In this document: piece by piece, positions 53,985-64,000 of the stretch
Position numbering within the stretch: position 1 is the stretch's first letter
How the letters are laid out: each line of letters opens with the position of its first letter
Assembly: GCF_000482325.1 (NCBI RefSeq)
Contig: NZ_AXVA01000022.1
Location: forward strand, 62,001 to 126,000
DNA length: 64,000 bases
Direction: 5' to 3'
Source of the DNA: Bacillus sp. UNC438CL73TsuS30
Lineage (GTDB): Bacteria; Bacillota; Bacilli; Bacillales; Cytobacillaceae
Program-made: the position numbers and the translations under genes
Notes under the pieces: generated by a model
Seen by the model: only the letters and a program-made list of their open reading frames with translations
What the model was told of the DNA's origin: nothing
The model's database searches: none

Positions 53985-55454
53985 ATGTACAATTCTTTAA
54001 AAGATTTAATACAACACCCGGTATTTTACTTTTTTTCGGAGATTTCAAAGATTCCTAGGGGTTCCGGTAACGAAAAGGAAATTAGTGATTATTTAGTTCA
54101 TTTTGCTAAGGAACGTCATTTAGAGGTAAAACAGGATAAGGCATTAAATGTCATCATCAAAAAACCGGCGAGTCCCGGTTATGAGAATATACCGACCGTG
54201 ATTATTCAAGGACATATGGATATGGTTTGTGAGAAAAATAAGGGGACTGTTCATGATTTTGAAAAGGATCCCATTCAATTACGGATTGTGGAAGATATGC
54301 TTTATGCAACGGACACAACATTAGGCGCTGATAATGGAGTAGCTGTTGCCTACGCTCTTGCCTTATTAGATTCTAAGGAAATTCAACATCCTTCCCTTGA
54401 AGTGATTATTACAACAGAAGAAGAAACAACGATGGGTGGAGCTTTAGCGGTAGACCCTTCCGACCTTATGGGGAAAATCCTGATTAATATCGATTCAGAA
54501 GAGGACCATAAGCTATTAGTCAGCAGTGCCGGCGGAATAAAAACAACGCAAATCCTTCCAATTGTTTGGGAGGAGGCTCCAAACAACACAGCAGCCTATT
54601 GTGTAAGTATCAATGGATTAAAAGGCGGTCATTCCGGGATATCGATCAATAAAGGAAGAGGCAATTCCAATAAAATCATGGGGCGAATTTTAGCGGACCT
54701 ATTATCAGACCTTCCTTATTTTTTACAGCAAATAAACGGAGGGTCAGCAACCAATGCGATTCCTCGTGAAACCGATGCAATTATTTTAGTTGCCGGGAAT
54801 TCTATTAAAAAATTAGAAGCTAAAATAGATGAATGGAATACTATTTTACAATTCGAGCTGAAAACCTCCGACCCAGAGGTACATATTACCTTAAATAATG
54901 TAGAGTTTGAGTTTACCCATGTTTTTTCAGAGGAAACAAAACAAAAAGCGATTACTTCGCTGATGCTAATTCCAAACGGCATTCAAAGCATGAGTATGGA
55001 CATTGAGGGATTGGTGGAGAGCTCGACTAACTTGGGAGTGATAACTACCTCCGAAACAGAACTGCATTTTTCTAGTGATTCAAGAAGTTCAGTGAAAAGT
55101 TTAAAAGAAGATATAATCAAAAAGGCCAGTTTAATAGCGGCAACACTTGGATGTGAATTTGTAACGGAAAACGATTATCCAGAGTGGCCCTATAATCCGG
55201 ATTCAAAGATTCGTAAAGTATTTGAAAAGGTGTTTAAGGATCAACACAACAAGGATATTGAGATCATTGCCGTCCATGCCGGTATTGAATGCGGAATTTT
55301 GATAGATAAAATCCCGGGACTAGACGCCATTTCGATTGGACCAGATATGTACAACGTCCATACTCCAAACGAACACCTAAGCATACCTTCAACCATCAAT
55401 AATTGGGAGTACTTCCTTTCCGTATTAAATGAAATGAAATCATTTGAGTGGTGA
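53985..55454 (+). CDS. pepD: Aminoacyl-histidine dipeptidase (PepD)
   Basis: A 489-residue M20-type zinc dipeptidase (carnosinase-like). All expected ligands and the base are present: His77 (QGHMDM), Asp116 (GADNG), Glu145-Glu146 (TTEEET), Asp170 (NIDSEE) and a late His (NVHTPNEH). GGAAGG lies nine bases before the ATG at 53985; an ATG three codons earlier overlaps that site. It forms an operon with the YfcC transporter and is probably controlled by PucR at 50711. Confidence 0.9.
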   Translation: MYNSLKDLIQHPVFYFFSEISKIPRGSGNEKEISDYLVHFAKERHLEVKQDKALNVIIKKPASPGYENIPTVIIQGHMDMVCEKNKGTVHDFEKDPIQLRIVEDMLYATDTTLGADNGVAVAYALALLDSKEIQHPSLEVIITTEEETTMGGALAVDPSDLMGKILINIDSEEDHKLLVSSAGGIKTTQILPIVWEEAPNNTAAYCVSINGLKGGHSGISINKGRGNSNKIMGRILADLLSDLPYFLQQINGGSATNAIPRETDAIILVAGNSIKKLEAKIDEWNTILQFELKTSDPEVHITLNNVEFEFTHVFSEETKQKAITSLMLIPNGIQSMSMDIEGLVESSTNLGVITTSETELHFSSDSRSSVKSLKEDIIKKASLIAATLGCEFVTENDYPEWPYNPDSKIRKVFEKVFKDQHNKDIEIIAVHAGIECGILIDKIPGLDAISIGPDMYNVHTPNEHLSIPSTINNWEYFLSVLNEMKSFEW

Positions 55455-55473
55455 GAATAATCCCTTGTTATAT

Positions 55474-55518
55474 TCGACAAAATTCGGGCGGTGACAGGCA
55501 CCGCCCGAATTTTGTCGA
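55474..55518. repeat. Palindromic repeat, copy 8
   Basis: A perfect 20-bp inverted repeat, arm TCGACAAAATTCGGGCGGTG, loop ACAGG, between the convergent pepD and frlR genes, where it could also terminate both. Confidence 0.95.
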
Positions 55519-55532
55519 TTCACTCAAATGGT

Positions 55533-56261
55533 TTATTTCGCCCGATGGACGGTTAGGTTTACTTTGCTTGTTTCACACATGAATGTGGAGAGGTGGACGG
55601 GTTGGTCGTTTGAGTCAAAGGCGATTTTTAGGATTCTGAATAGGTTGGCTCCGATATCGCATTCTAGGTATTTGGCGTATTCTTTTGTTGCACCAATTAC
55701 ATCGATGATTTTATCGTTGCTGACGATTTCAGTATCGTAATCCTCTGAAAGGATTTTATAAGTGGATTCGTCCATTGCTATTTTCTTTTCCAAATCCGGA
55801 AAACGGGTAAGCGAGTAATGCGCAATATCATAGAAAAGTGGACGGTCATTCACATACATAAGCCGTTCGAGTTCTAGTACCGGACTCCCTTCCTCAATCT
55901 TGAGGTGTTCCGCAACATCCTTTGGTGCCGTAATCACTTCACTTCTAAGAATACGGGAATTTGGAATCATCCCTAACTGGTGACTGAACTCCGAGAATCC
56001 GCTTACAGATAACAATTCATTGTGAAACTTATTCGAAGCCACAAACGTTCCCCTGCGCGGTATACGTGTCAATGTACCATCCTTCACCAATTCTTCAATG
56101 GCTTTTCGGATCGTAATTCGGCTGACATTATATGTTTCACAAAGCTCTGCTTCTGTGGGGATCTGTTCATCCGGCTTATATTTCCCCTGCTGAATATCAT
56201 TCTGCAGCATTTGCCTAATCTGCATATAGAGAGGCTGCGGGGTTGAAGCATTTAAATTCAT
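55533..56261 (-). CDS. frlR: GntR/HutC-family regulator of the fructoselysine locus
   Basis: A 242-residue regulator with an N-terminal GntR winged helix (YNVSRITIRKAIEELVKDG, RRGTFVA) and a C-terminal UTRA ligand domain. AGGATG lies about seven bases before the ATG at 56261; the frame runs further into frlD but with no better site. It is last in frlB-frlD-frlR. The two identical 27-bp sites at 58201 and 60528 are its likely operators, with a fructoselysine phosphate as probable inducer. Confidence 0.85.
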   Translation of the reverse strand: MNLNASTPQPLYMQIRQMLQNDIQQGKYKPDEQIPTEAELCETYNVSRITIRKAIEELVKDGTLTRIPRRGTFVASNKFHNELLSVSGFSEFSHQLGMIPNSRILRSEVITAPKDVAEHLKIEEGSPVLELERLMYVNDRPLFYDIAHYSLTRFPDLEKKIAMDESTYKILSEDYDTEIVSNDKIIDVIGATKEYAKYLECDIGANLFRILKIAFDSNDQPVHLSTFMCETSKVNLTVHRAK

Positions 56262-56320
56262 ACTTTTCATCCTATCCATCATATGTTTATACATTATTAT
56301 ACATTGCCGGCCGGCTATCG

Positions 56321-57103
56321 TCACCATGCACCGAAATAGCGGATCGTTTTTGCAGCCGTTTTGGTCCCTAATGCTAAACATTGTTGGATCGATTGCTCCT
56401 GCAATGTTCCATAAATAAAACCCGATATAAATGAATCTCCTGCTCCCATCGTATCAACAACATCTGCTTCTAACACTCCGCACTTGTAAAATTGCTCACC
56501 GTCGTAAGCAATCGAGCCATTTTCTCCTAACGTAGCCACCGCCACCCTAGAGCCTTGTTTTTTAACACCCTTTAAAAATCCCCTGATATATTCGTCATCC
56601 TTCAAATAAGAAAAGAAGGAATAGTCCACAAAGACAGGTAATGTTTTAACCAAACCATGTTCTAACTGATCTGAGAAATCAAAAGCCGTGAGCAATCCCT
56701 TTTGTTTAAAAAGAGGAAAATACCATTCGACATGTCCCCAAATTCCAGCGTGAACAAGCTGATGCGTGTAAATAAACTCCAGTTCCTCATCGGTTAAGGT
56801 GAACTGAGCCATTACTCCTTCATCATAATCCCCAAAACGGCGGTCATTATTAATTAATTCAACACGGGTTACCGCTGTTTTCCCATCCTTCTTCGTGAGA
56901 AATGTCGTATCCACTCCCTTGCCCTGTACAGCCCCAATCATTTGATCACCATATTGGTCATTCCCAACCCAGCCGATATAAGAAGGGACCGCCCCCAACT
57001 CCTTTAAGTAGACAGCAACATTCACAGGGTTTCCTCCGGGAAACGCCTTCCCACTTCCAAGATAGACGTCCATACAGTTATCACCGACTGTTACAATTCT
57101 CAT
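56321..57103 (-). CDS. frlD: Fructoselysine 6-kinase
   Basis: A 260-residue PfkB-family sugar kinase. The N-terminal GGNPVNVAVYL and the C-terminal DTMGAGDSFISGF (anion hole and catalytic Asp near residue 222) are intact. It is shorter than ribokinases, as FrlD proteins are. With FrlB next to it, it would phosphorylate fructoselysine at C6. A 9-bp intercistronic hairpin (57136-57156) separates it from frlB. Confidence 0.85.
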   Translation of the reverse strand: MRIVTVGDNCMDVYLGSGKAFPGGNPVNVAVYLKELGAVPSYIGWVGNDQYGDQMIGAVQGKGVDTTFLTKKDGKTAVTRVELINNDRRFGDYDEGVMAQFTLTDEELEFIYTHQLVHAGIWGHVEWYFPLFKQKGLLTAFDFSDQLEHGLVKTLPVFVDYSFFSYLKDDEYIRGFLKGVKKQGSRVAVATLGENGSIAYDGEQFYKCGVLEADVVDTMGAGDSFISGFIYGTLQEQSIQQCLALGTKTAAKTIRYFGAW

Positions 57104-57135
57104 TCTTACCCCTCCTTCTTTTTAATTGAAGAAAC

Positions 57136-57156
57136 GAGCACTACAAGGTAGTGCTC
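57136..57156. other. Intercistronic hairpin between frlB and frlD
   Basis: GAGCACTAC, 3-nt loop, GTAGTGCTC. A perfect 9-bp stem without a strong T run; it may protect or process the transcript. Confidence 0.6.
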
Positions 57157-57166
57157 ATTATAATCC

Positions 57167-58180
57167 TTAATATTCTACTTTACGATAGTATCTTCTTAGC
57201 TCTAATGGGTGATTTCTCTCCCGCTCAAGGTAAACGCTGATGCGGCTTAAAACAGCCCAGTTTATGCTGACGGAGAAATGCTTTCTAAATTCTTGGCTGA
57301 TCCCCGCCATTTCGAAGTCTTTTGTATCAATAACAGTTAATTGGCTAGTAATTTTTTCAGCAAATCTTTCAACACGGTCCATCAGCGGTCTCGTTTCATC
57401 TTCCCCTTTAAGTAAAATAACACTAGTATCTTCGAGCACTAGTTCAAGCGTGCCATGGAAAAATTCCGCTGCATGGATAGATTTCGCATGAATCCATTGC
57501 ATTTCCTCCAAAATACACATTGCATAGGAGTAAGTATTCCCCCATAGATTACCTGAACCGACCATCATGTGGTAATCGGTATCCTTATGTCTAATCGCAA
57601 ATTCCTCGGCTTTTTGATTAAAAGCTTTAACAGCATTAAGAATCGCTTGCGGCAGCAAGGAGACCTCCTTGGTGAACTGCTCATATTGCGGAAATTCATT
57701 GTTGTTATGCATGAATCGGAAGATTACCATGTATAACAGCATAAAGAACGTATCAAAGGAATGCTTCTCTGAACCGGTTGTGATACAGTAATCCACTACC
57801 TCTGTTAGTGGAGTATTTGGCTCCGCAACCAATGCAATCGTGGTAGCCCCTCTTTCTTTACAAAACTCTGCAGCAGCAACGGTTTCTTGTGTTGTACCCG
57901 ATACGGAGGTAAAGATACAAACCGAATCCTTTGAAAAATGTCTATGGTTCATGACCATAAATTCTGCTGCAATTTCAGCATGAACATCAATCGTTGAATT
58001 GGATTTTAAAATATATTCATAGGGATACATCATCGCGATCGTTCCACCAGCACCAATCAGGAAAAGATTGCTGTACCCTTTTTGACAAATTGAATCAACG
58101 ATTTCTTCGATTTGCCCCCTAAATGCAAGTCCTTCTTTTTCTACAAGCTTCAGGAATATCTCTTCATCAAATTTTAACAT
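57167..58180 (-). CDS. frlB: Fructoselysine-6-phosphate deglycase
   Basis: A 337-residue protein with two SIS domains. LIGAGGTIAMMYPYEY, TSVSGTTQETV and AAEFFHGTLELV are typical of the GlmS-isomerase-like FrlB group. It splits fructoselysine 6-phosphate into lysine and glucose 6-phosphate. Size matches E. coli FrlB. It heads the second frl transcript, right behind an operator-promoter. Confidence 0.88.
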   Translation of the reverse strand: MLKFDEEIFLKLVEKEGLAFRGQIEEIVDSICQKGYSNLFLIGAGGTIAMMYPYEYILKSNSTIDVHAEIAAEFMVMNHRHFSKDSVCIFTSVSGTTQETVAAAEFCKERGATTIALVAEPNTPLTEVVDYCITTGSEKHSFDTFFMLLYMVIFRFMHNNNEFPQYEQFTKEVSLLPQAILNAVKAFNQKAEEFAIRHKDTDYHMMVGSGNLWGNTYSYAMCILEEMQWIHAKSIHAAEFFHGTLELVLEDTSVILLKGEDETRPLMDRVERFAEKITSQLTVIDTKDFEMAGISQEFRKHFSVSINWAVLSRISVYLERERNHPLELRRYYRKVEY

Positions 58181-58200
58181 GGCGTAGTTCCTCCGAAATT

Positions 58201-58227
58201 TTTATTTGTTATGTCTTGTATTATAAT
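58201..58227 (-). promoter_or_regulatory. Putative FrlR operator-promoter for frlB-frlD-frlR
   Basis: A 27-bp sequence (plus strand TTTATTTGTTATGTCTTGTA, then TTATAAT) identical to that at 60528. On the minus strand its end supplies the -10 TATAAT; TTGTAT lies 17 bases further up as the -35. A repressor bound here would cover the -10 and +1. Confidence 0.8.
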
Positions 58228-58261
58228 TAAACATTACAATTTATACAATTACTTTTTCAAA

Positions 58262-58298
58262 AAAATTTAGGAAGTTAGTTCAAAGCGAACCAACTTCC
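58262..58298 (-). terminator. Terminator of frlC-frlA
   Basis: GGAAGTTGGTTC and GAACTAACTTCC pair on the minus strand (one G-T) and are followed by a T7 run. It separates frlCA from frlBDR. Confidence 0.85.
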
Positions 58299-58307
58299 CA
58301 GAAATCA

Positions 58308-59675
<1,368 letters not shown>

Positions 59676-60497
59676 TTATAAGATTCCTAATTCATTTAAT
59701 TTCTCTAATGATTTCTTAACGGCATCTTGTGGATTTTGATAATAACTTGATCCCATAATCTCGAGGGTACATGCCCCTTCATATTGATGGTTTTGAAGGC
59801 TTTTGACATATTCTCTCCAATTTAGGTTTCCATCATCTAAAGCAAGGTGAGAATCTGTCTCACTATCGCCATCGATTAAATGGAAATGGCTTAACTCAGG
59901 CAGCATCGAAAAATAATCATCCGGTGTTTCACCCGCCAGCTGCATGGCCACGGTGTCAATCATCCCTTTTAATGAAGGAGATTGAATTTCTTCAATCATT
60001 CTCTTTAGTCCAGGTGTGTCAATAATGAGATTGGACTCAAATTTCGTTAATGGTTCAAGCGCAAGAGTGATTCCTTCCTGCTCAGCTGCTTTGGAGATTT
60101 GAAAAATCGAATCGCTTGTATACTTCCAGGATTCTTCTTGTGTTAGGGAAAAGTCACCCATCCCGGAAGTAATCAGCATTTTATCCGTCTCCAATTCCAC
60201 GGCAGCATGTAGATTTTCAATAAAATAATCAATGCTCGCTTTTCGCCACTGTGAATCCGATGTGGCAAGATTAAAAGGATAGATGCATTGTTCTGGAGTA
60301 TAGCAGACGATCTCCATATCTCTAGCTTTAACCTCTCTCTTAATCTCTCTTAAATTACTAAGCAGATTTCGATAGACATATAAATGTGGCTCACCGGCCC
60401 ATAATTCAATACTACTTATATTCAGGCGATCCATACAATCCAAAAAATATCGGAAAGGATAATGCCTGAAAGTAATATTCATTCCTGCTATTTTCAA
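59676..60497 (-). CDS. frlC: Fructoselysine 3-epimerase
   Basis: A 273-residue xylose-isomerase-like TIM-barrel epimerase. Metal-binding candidates are the Glu in ALEPLTKFESN, Asp in GMIDTVAM, His in SHFHLIDGD and Glu in CTLEIMGSS. It interconverts psicoselysine and fructoselysine. GGAGG lies nine bases before the TTG at 60497; the longer frame to 60575 would run through the operator. First gene of frlC-frlA. Confidence 0.83.
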   Translation of the reverse strand: MKIAGMNITFRHYPFRYFLDCMDRLNISSIELWAGEPHLYVYRNLLSNLREIKREVKARDMEIVCYTPEQCIYPFNLATSDSQWRKASIDYFIENLHAAVELETDKMLITSGMGDFSLTQEESWKYTSDSIFQISKAAEQEGITLALEPLTKFESNLIIDTPGLKRMIEEIQSPSLKGMIDTVAMQLAGETPDDYFSMLPELSHFHLIDGDSETDSHLALDDGNLNWREYVKSLQNHQYEGACTLEIMGSSYYQNPQDAVKKSLEKLNELGIL

Positions 60498-60527
60498 AAT
60501 ATTAAACCTCCATTCTGGTGAACCCGC

Positions 60528-60554
60528 TTTATTTGTTATGTCTTGTATTATAAT
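60528..60554 (-). promoter_or_regulatory. Putative FrlR operator-promoter for frlC-frlA
   Basis: The same 27 bp as at 58201, with no mismatch. Minus strand: TTGCAT, 17 bases, TATAAT, with the operator overlapping the -10 and start site. No other block of this length is shared by the two flanks. Confidence 0.8.
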
Positions 60555-60661
60555 CAACAGATACATTAAATGCAATGAATATTTTAAATATTTTTATTGA
60601 ACGGAATTTGACATAAAAGATTAATCTTTTTTGTCCAGATCCCTTTTCTAAAATAATTTTT

Positions 60662-60691
60662 TTCGACAAAATTCGGGTGGTGCCAGGCACC
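60662..60691. repeat. Palindromic repeat, half copy 9
   Basis: TTCGACAAAATTCGGGTGGT continues to the core GCCAGGCACC, where the right arm is replaced by a T run. Only one arm is present. The rest of the 60555-60831 gap is AT-rich with nothing recognisable. Confidence 0.85.
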
Positions 60692-60831
60692 TTTTTTTAT
60701 TTTTCTAAAATAGCTTTTTTGCCATCGATCGGTTCATTTAAAAAAAGCTGTAAAATGCTCAAACCCCTCTTCAATACTTTAATTAACTAATTTATTAGAC
60801 TAATAACTTTATAAAGGTTGGAGAAATTTTG

Positions 60832-60861
60832 TTGACATCGAAAAAACAACACTTTTATACT
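60832..60861 (+). promoter_or_regulatory. Promoter of the LysP-type permease gene
   Basis: TTGACA at 60832, an 18-base spacer and TATACT at 60856. It leaves a leader of about 170 nt before the ATG, in which no known riboswitch was recognised. Confidence 0.55.
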
Positions 60862-61038
60862 ATAATCAATTGCTAATTTATCTGAAAATTCCAACCAGAG
60901 CTAATCGACAGTGTTATATTAATTTGTAAATTTTTGGAGGTGTATAAAGGATCAGTATTTGAACATTTTAATGAACCGTTATCCTATTATTTTGAAAGCA
61001 TTTGAATCACTCTAAATTAATTTCAGTGGAGGTATTAT

Positions 61039-62532
61039 ATGCTCGATGTAAATGTAAAGCACACTCCAAGAACTGAACAACAAGAAGCTACAGCAACCCC
61101 TACATTGCAAAGAAAATTAAAAGCACGACATTTGACGATGATTTCATTAGGCGGTGCAATCGGAACAGGCCTTTTCCTGGGCAGCGGCCCGGCCATACAC
61201 GCTGCCGGACCAGGTGGAGCTTTAGTCGCTTATACTTTAATTGGAATCATGGTTTATTTTATTATGACAAGCCTAGGAGAACTTGCGACATTCATGCCGG
61301 TTAGCGGTGCATTCAGTACTTATGCTACCCGATTTATTGATCCAGCTCTCGGATTTGCCTTAGGCTGGAATTACTGGTATTCCTGGGCGATATGCCTTGC
61401 TGCAGAGCTAACAGCTTCAACAATGATTATGAAATTTTGGTTTCCTCACAGTTCCTCATTTTTATGGAGCCTATTCTTTTTAGTTGCTATTTTTTTGCTA
61501 AACTATTTATCAGTTAAGGGATATGCAGAAGGGGAATATTGGTTTTCATTGATAAAGGTCGTTACTATTGTCATTTTTATTGGTATCGGTTTACTCATGA
61601 TTTTTGGTATTATGAACGGAAAACCTATTGGATTCAAAAACTTTACGATCGGTGATGCACCGTTTTCAGGCGGATTTATGGCTACGTTAGGTATTTTCAT
61701 CGCTGCTGGTTTCTCCTTCCAAGGAACGGAAGTCATCGGTGTTGCAGCGGGTGAAAGTGAAAATCCTGTAAAAAACGTACCCCGCTCAATTCGGACGACT
61801 TTTTGGAGGATTTTCTTATTCTACTGTCTATCAATTTTTGTAATCGGTTTAATTATTCCATATACCACCAGCAGTTTGGCAGGGGATACGGTCATGCTCA
61901 GTCCCTTTACGCTCGTATTTAAAAAGGCTGGACTTGCGATTGCAGCATCATTTATGAATGCAGTTATCTTAACAGCGGTATTGTCCGCAGGAAATTCATG
62001 TCTTTATGTTACGAGCCGGATGTTATTTGCAATGGCACAAGAAGGGCAGGCTCCTCGAATTTTTACCAAACTTAATAATCGAGGCGTTCCCGTTCCTGCA
62101 ATCATTGCAACAACCCTTGTCGGGATGTTGGCCTTCCTTTCTTCCTTCTTCGGGGATGGCGCAGTGTATATATGGCTGATGAATTCAGTCGGTGTAACAG
62201 GATTTATTTTTTGGCTAGGAATTGCTGCCAGCCATTATCGCTTCCGAAAAGCCTACGTTGCCCAAGGATATTCCTTAAAAGATCTTCCTTATCGTTCTAA
62301 ATGGTTCCCGTTCGGCCCAATCTTTGCTTTTGCTCTTTGTTTAATCGTCCTATTGGCCCAAAACTATCAGGCCTTTTTAAGTGACCATATTGATTGGGGT
62401 GGTGTAATTGCTGCCTATCTCGGCATCCCGCTCTTCCTTGTCATGTGGCTTGGATATAAATTTATTAAGAAAACAAAGGTTGTTCCGTTGGAGGAATGCA
62501 AAATTGATTTTGATGAACATCGTAAAGCTTAA
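61039..62532 (+). CDS. Amino-acid permease, LysP type
   Basis: A 497-residue AAT-family permease with 12 helices. RHLTMISLGGAIGTGLFLGSG opens it (the consensus amino-acid permease signature), then MPVSGAFSTYATRFIDPALGF and SFQGTEVIGVAAGESENP, as in lysine-specific permeases. AGTGGAGG precedes the ATG. Lysine is the product of fructoselysine breakdown by the frl genes next door, so lysine uptake fits the neighbourhood, but transport of other cationic or neutral amino acids is not excluded. Confidence 0.82.
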   Translation: MLDVNVKHTPRTEQQEATATPTLQRKLKARHLTMISLGGAIGTGLFLGSGPAIHAAGPGGALVAYTLIGIMVYFIMTSLGELATFMPVSGAFSTYATRFIDPALGFALGWNYWYSWAICLAAELTASTMIMKFWFPHSSSFLWSLFFLVAIFLLNYLSVKGYAEGEYWFSLIKVVTIVIFIGIGLLMIFGIMNGKPIGFKNFTIGDAPFSGGFMATLGIFIAAGFSFQGTEVIGVAAGESENPVKNVPRSIRTTFWRIFLFYCLSIFVIGLIIPYTTSSLAGDTVMLSPFTLVFKKAGLAIAASFMNAVILTAVLSAGNSCLYVTSRMLFAMAQEGQAPRIFTKLNNRGVPVPAIIATTLVGMLAFLSSFFGDGAVYIWLMNSVGVTGFIFWLGIAASHYRFRKAYVAQGYSLKDLPYRSKWFPFGPIFAFALCLIVLLAQNYQAFLSDHIDWGGVIAAYLGIPLFLVMWLGYKFIKKTKVVPLEECKIDFDEHRKA

Positions 62533-62609
62533 TTGAAATAATGTTTTTAAATGCTCCGGTTTTCATATAAGGGGTTCCATTTTCGGATCATTTATTGAAA
62601 AATGGCATA

Positions 62610-62643
62610 AGAAATGACGTGTGCATGCACACACGTCATTTCT
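62610..62643. terminator. Hairpin between convergent permease and DUF4865 genes
   Basis: GAAATGACGTGTG, loop CATGCA, CACACGTCATTTC. A perfect 13-bp stem with only weakly T-rich flanks; probable bidirectional terminator. Confidence 0.7.
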
Positions 62644-62647
62644 CTAT

Positions 62648-63193
62648 TTATTCTCCTTGTGAAATATGCAGTATATTATAAATTGTTCCGTTCAATTCTT
62701 TTACCAGGCTTAAATCACTCAGAAAGTAAAATACATCATACTCCCACTTATCCGGATTATAGATTACGATATATTCTGTATGAACAATCGTTGGAATACT
62801 TTCCGCTATTTTATCCTTTAAGTTATTTAAACTTTCTTGTGGTGGTATTTTTCTGGTGATTTGAAATAGACATTGATTTTCTTTTATTTTAGATGTAGTA
62901 GTATCGATTAGTGGAATTCCGACATTTACTCGCTGCCAACCAAAAGAATTTAATATATTATCATAAGGTCCATTAAACAGGAACTTGTTTAACCCATTGC
63001 TGCCATTCCAAAGATATAAGGGGCAATAACTATTTTGTAGATTTTGATTGAGACCTTTTTCGGTTACTAAATATAGTTTAAATTTAAGATCCTCAAATCC
63101 GTCTGTTTTATGACCATTATTTTTTACTCTATCTCGGATGATTTTCATATCATAATCACTCGGAAATGTAATTTTGTATTGTGTTGCAATCAT
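62648..63193 (-). CDS. DUF4865-family protein
   Basis: A 181-residue protein starting MIATQYKITFPSDYDM, with SYCPLYLWNG and a NSFGWQRVNVG segment, features of DUF4865. No catalytic group is evident and the function is unknown. GAGGGAGGG lies upstream of the ATG. It is 75 bases downstream of the GNAT gene on the same strand, and such pairs may be co-transcribed. Confidence 0.75.
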   Translation of the reverse strand: MIATQYKITFPSDYDMKIIRDRVKNNGHKTDGFEDLKFKLYLVTEKGLNQNLQNSYCPLYLWNGSNGLNKFLFNGPYDNILNSFGWQRVNVGIPLIDTTTSKIKENQCLFQITRKIPPQESLNNLKDKIAESIPTIVHTEYIVIYNPDKWEYDVFYFLSDLSLVKELNGTIYNILHISQGE

Positions 63194-63267
63194 TCCATTT
63201 TCCCTCCCTCTCTTAATTTAGAAAAATATGGATTTACCAACCCCATTAAATCATAAATCGGGAAGTT

Positions 63268-64000
63268 TTATAAGTCTGTTCTACTTTTTAATACTAATTG
63301 ATAGCATGTAAATGCATCCGCTTCTTTAAAACCTTCTTTACGATATAGCTCCTTTGCCCCTTCATTTTCGCCATTAACTGAAAGAATTGTTTTTTTGTAA
63401 AAATTGTCCCTGGCAAATTGAAGAGAAGCTCTAAGTAAAGTTCTCCCTAATCCTTTTCCTTGGTATTCCGGCAATATCGCAAGCGGTCCAATATTCAAAA
63501 TTGGCTCGTCCTCATGCTTATCAGCGGCACCTCTGACCACCCCTACTGGTTTATCCTTATGAAATAGGATTTTCATTCCACCTTCAAGGTAATCATCACT
63601 AGAAACCATTTTCTTAACGTTATCAGGTGTGATCGGTGCTTCGCTCCCCTTTAGGTTAGCAAACCCCGCGTTTCGAACTTTACACCAAATTTCTTCATCC
63701 TTTCCAGACCTGAAAGTTTTGATCGTGTAATCGCTGGGGAAAGTAACCTTGGGAACGTCTAAATCCTCTCTTACCATCAGGAAGGAGTATCGTTCTACAG
63801 TAAAACCTAGTTGTTCTACCGATTTAGACAGAGGTTTATTTTTTACCGGGATAAAAAGGAAGATTTTATCTAACCCTTTTGTATGATTTAAAATGGACTG
63901 TAAAAGCAATTGGAAACACTTTCGATTCTTTTTCTGGGAATGAAGAATTCTAAATCGTGCTGTTCGTCCTCTTTGATTGTAATCATCCATGATCAGGGAT
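63268..64000 (-). CDS. GNAT acetyltransferase (cut by window end)
   Basis: The reading frame is open to the last base, so the ATG at 63990 need not be the start. The C-terminal GNAT domain has LAILPEYQGKGLGRTLL (acetyl-CoA loop) and NEGAKELYRKEGF. The N-terminal part (DKIFLFIPVKNKPLSKSVEQ) resembles the end of a first GNAT-like domain, suggesting a two-domain protein whose beginning is missing. Substrate unknown. Confidence 0.8.
   Translation of the reverse strand, partial: SLIMDDYNQRGRTARFRILHSQKKNRKCFQLLLQSILNHTKGLDKIFLFIPVKNKPLSKSVEQLGFTVERYSFLMVREDLDVPKVTFPSDYTIKTFRSGKDEEIWCKVRNAGFANLKGSEAPITPDNVKKMVSSDDYLEGGMKILFHKDKPVGVVRGAADKHEDEPILNIGPLAILPEYQGKGLGRTLLRASLQFARDNFYKKTILSVNGENEGAKELYRKEGFKEADAFTCYQLVLKSRTDL

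Noticed and set aside
62648..63770. Shared TFPSDYxxK in the DUF4865 protein and the GNAT protein
   Set aside because: The codons differ throughout and similarity does not extend beyond about ten residues, so recent duplication is not supported.

Overview
The window looks like a low-GC chromosomal segment of a Bacillaceae species (Bacillus, Neobacillus or a relative). The evidence is AGGAGG-type ribosome binding sites, frequent TTG and GTG starts, an S-box (SAM-I) leader before a Bacillus-type cysH-cysP-sat-cysC-sumT-sirB operon, a lysine riboswitch before dapA, and CysP, YezD, DUF3311 and LysM-NlpC/P60 proteins. No rRNA, tRNA, CRISPR array, transposase or phage structural gene was found.

Positions 1-9,800. 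A DapA-family lyase and a truncated aldehyde dehydrogenase sit behind a close match to a sigma-54 promoter. They are followed by a NUDIX hydrolase, a DUF1272 zinc protein, a threonine-dehydratase-like enzyme with a divergent LysR regulator, a VOC protein, a decayed second copy of the NUDIX/DUF1272 junction, and a large PLD-helicase-DUF3427 protein. Positions 9,800-14,300 hold a LysR-MFS-asparaginase-ureohydrolase cluster. Positions 14,400-25,200 hold an Fe-S PD-(D/E)XK nuclease, a sodium-symporter/DUF3311/M20 amidohydrolase operon with its regulator, a LysM-NlpC/P60 cell-wall hydrolase, a NUDIX protein, an EamA exporter and a TerB-like protein.

Positions 25,200-38,000. Metallo-beta-lactamase-fold proteins, a UPF0597 enzyme, a 36-residue double-CxxC protein, YggT, an alpha/beta hydrolase, a frameshifted flavin amine oxidase and a fused MsrA-MsrB come first. 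A five-gene operon follows: FMN_bind protein, ApbE, RnfD/NqrB-like membrane protein, response regulator and histidine kinase. It looks like a flavin-based extracytosolic electron-transfer module with its own two-component system. Positions 38,000-49,000 hold L-box-dapA and the whole sulfate-to-sulfide route: cysJI, then S-box-yezD-cysH-cysP-sat-cysC-sumT-sirB. Two details stand out there: an exactly 21-bp-periodic repeat between cysC and sumT, and a sirB 3' end written by a palindromic repeat.

Positions 49,200-64,000. Two PepD-type dipeptidase genes flank a PucR-type regulator and a YfcC transporter; the first PepD has lost three of five expected metal ligands. Next is a complete fructoselysine (frlC-frlA / frlB-frlD-frlR) locus with the same 27-bp operator at two promoters, then a LysP-type permease, a DUF4865 protein and a GNAT acetyltransferase cut by the window end.

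A 45-51-bp palindromic element (arms reading GACAAAATTCGGG, core GGTGACAGGCACC or its complement) recurs nine times between 26.1 and 60.7 kb and is absent from the first 26 kb. No single undescribed system dominates. The best leads are the flavin operon, the dead PepD paralogue, the hidden yezD gene, the 21-bp repeat and the dispersed palindrome family.
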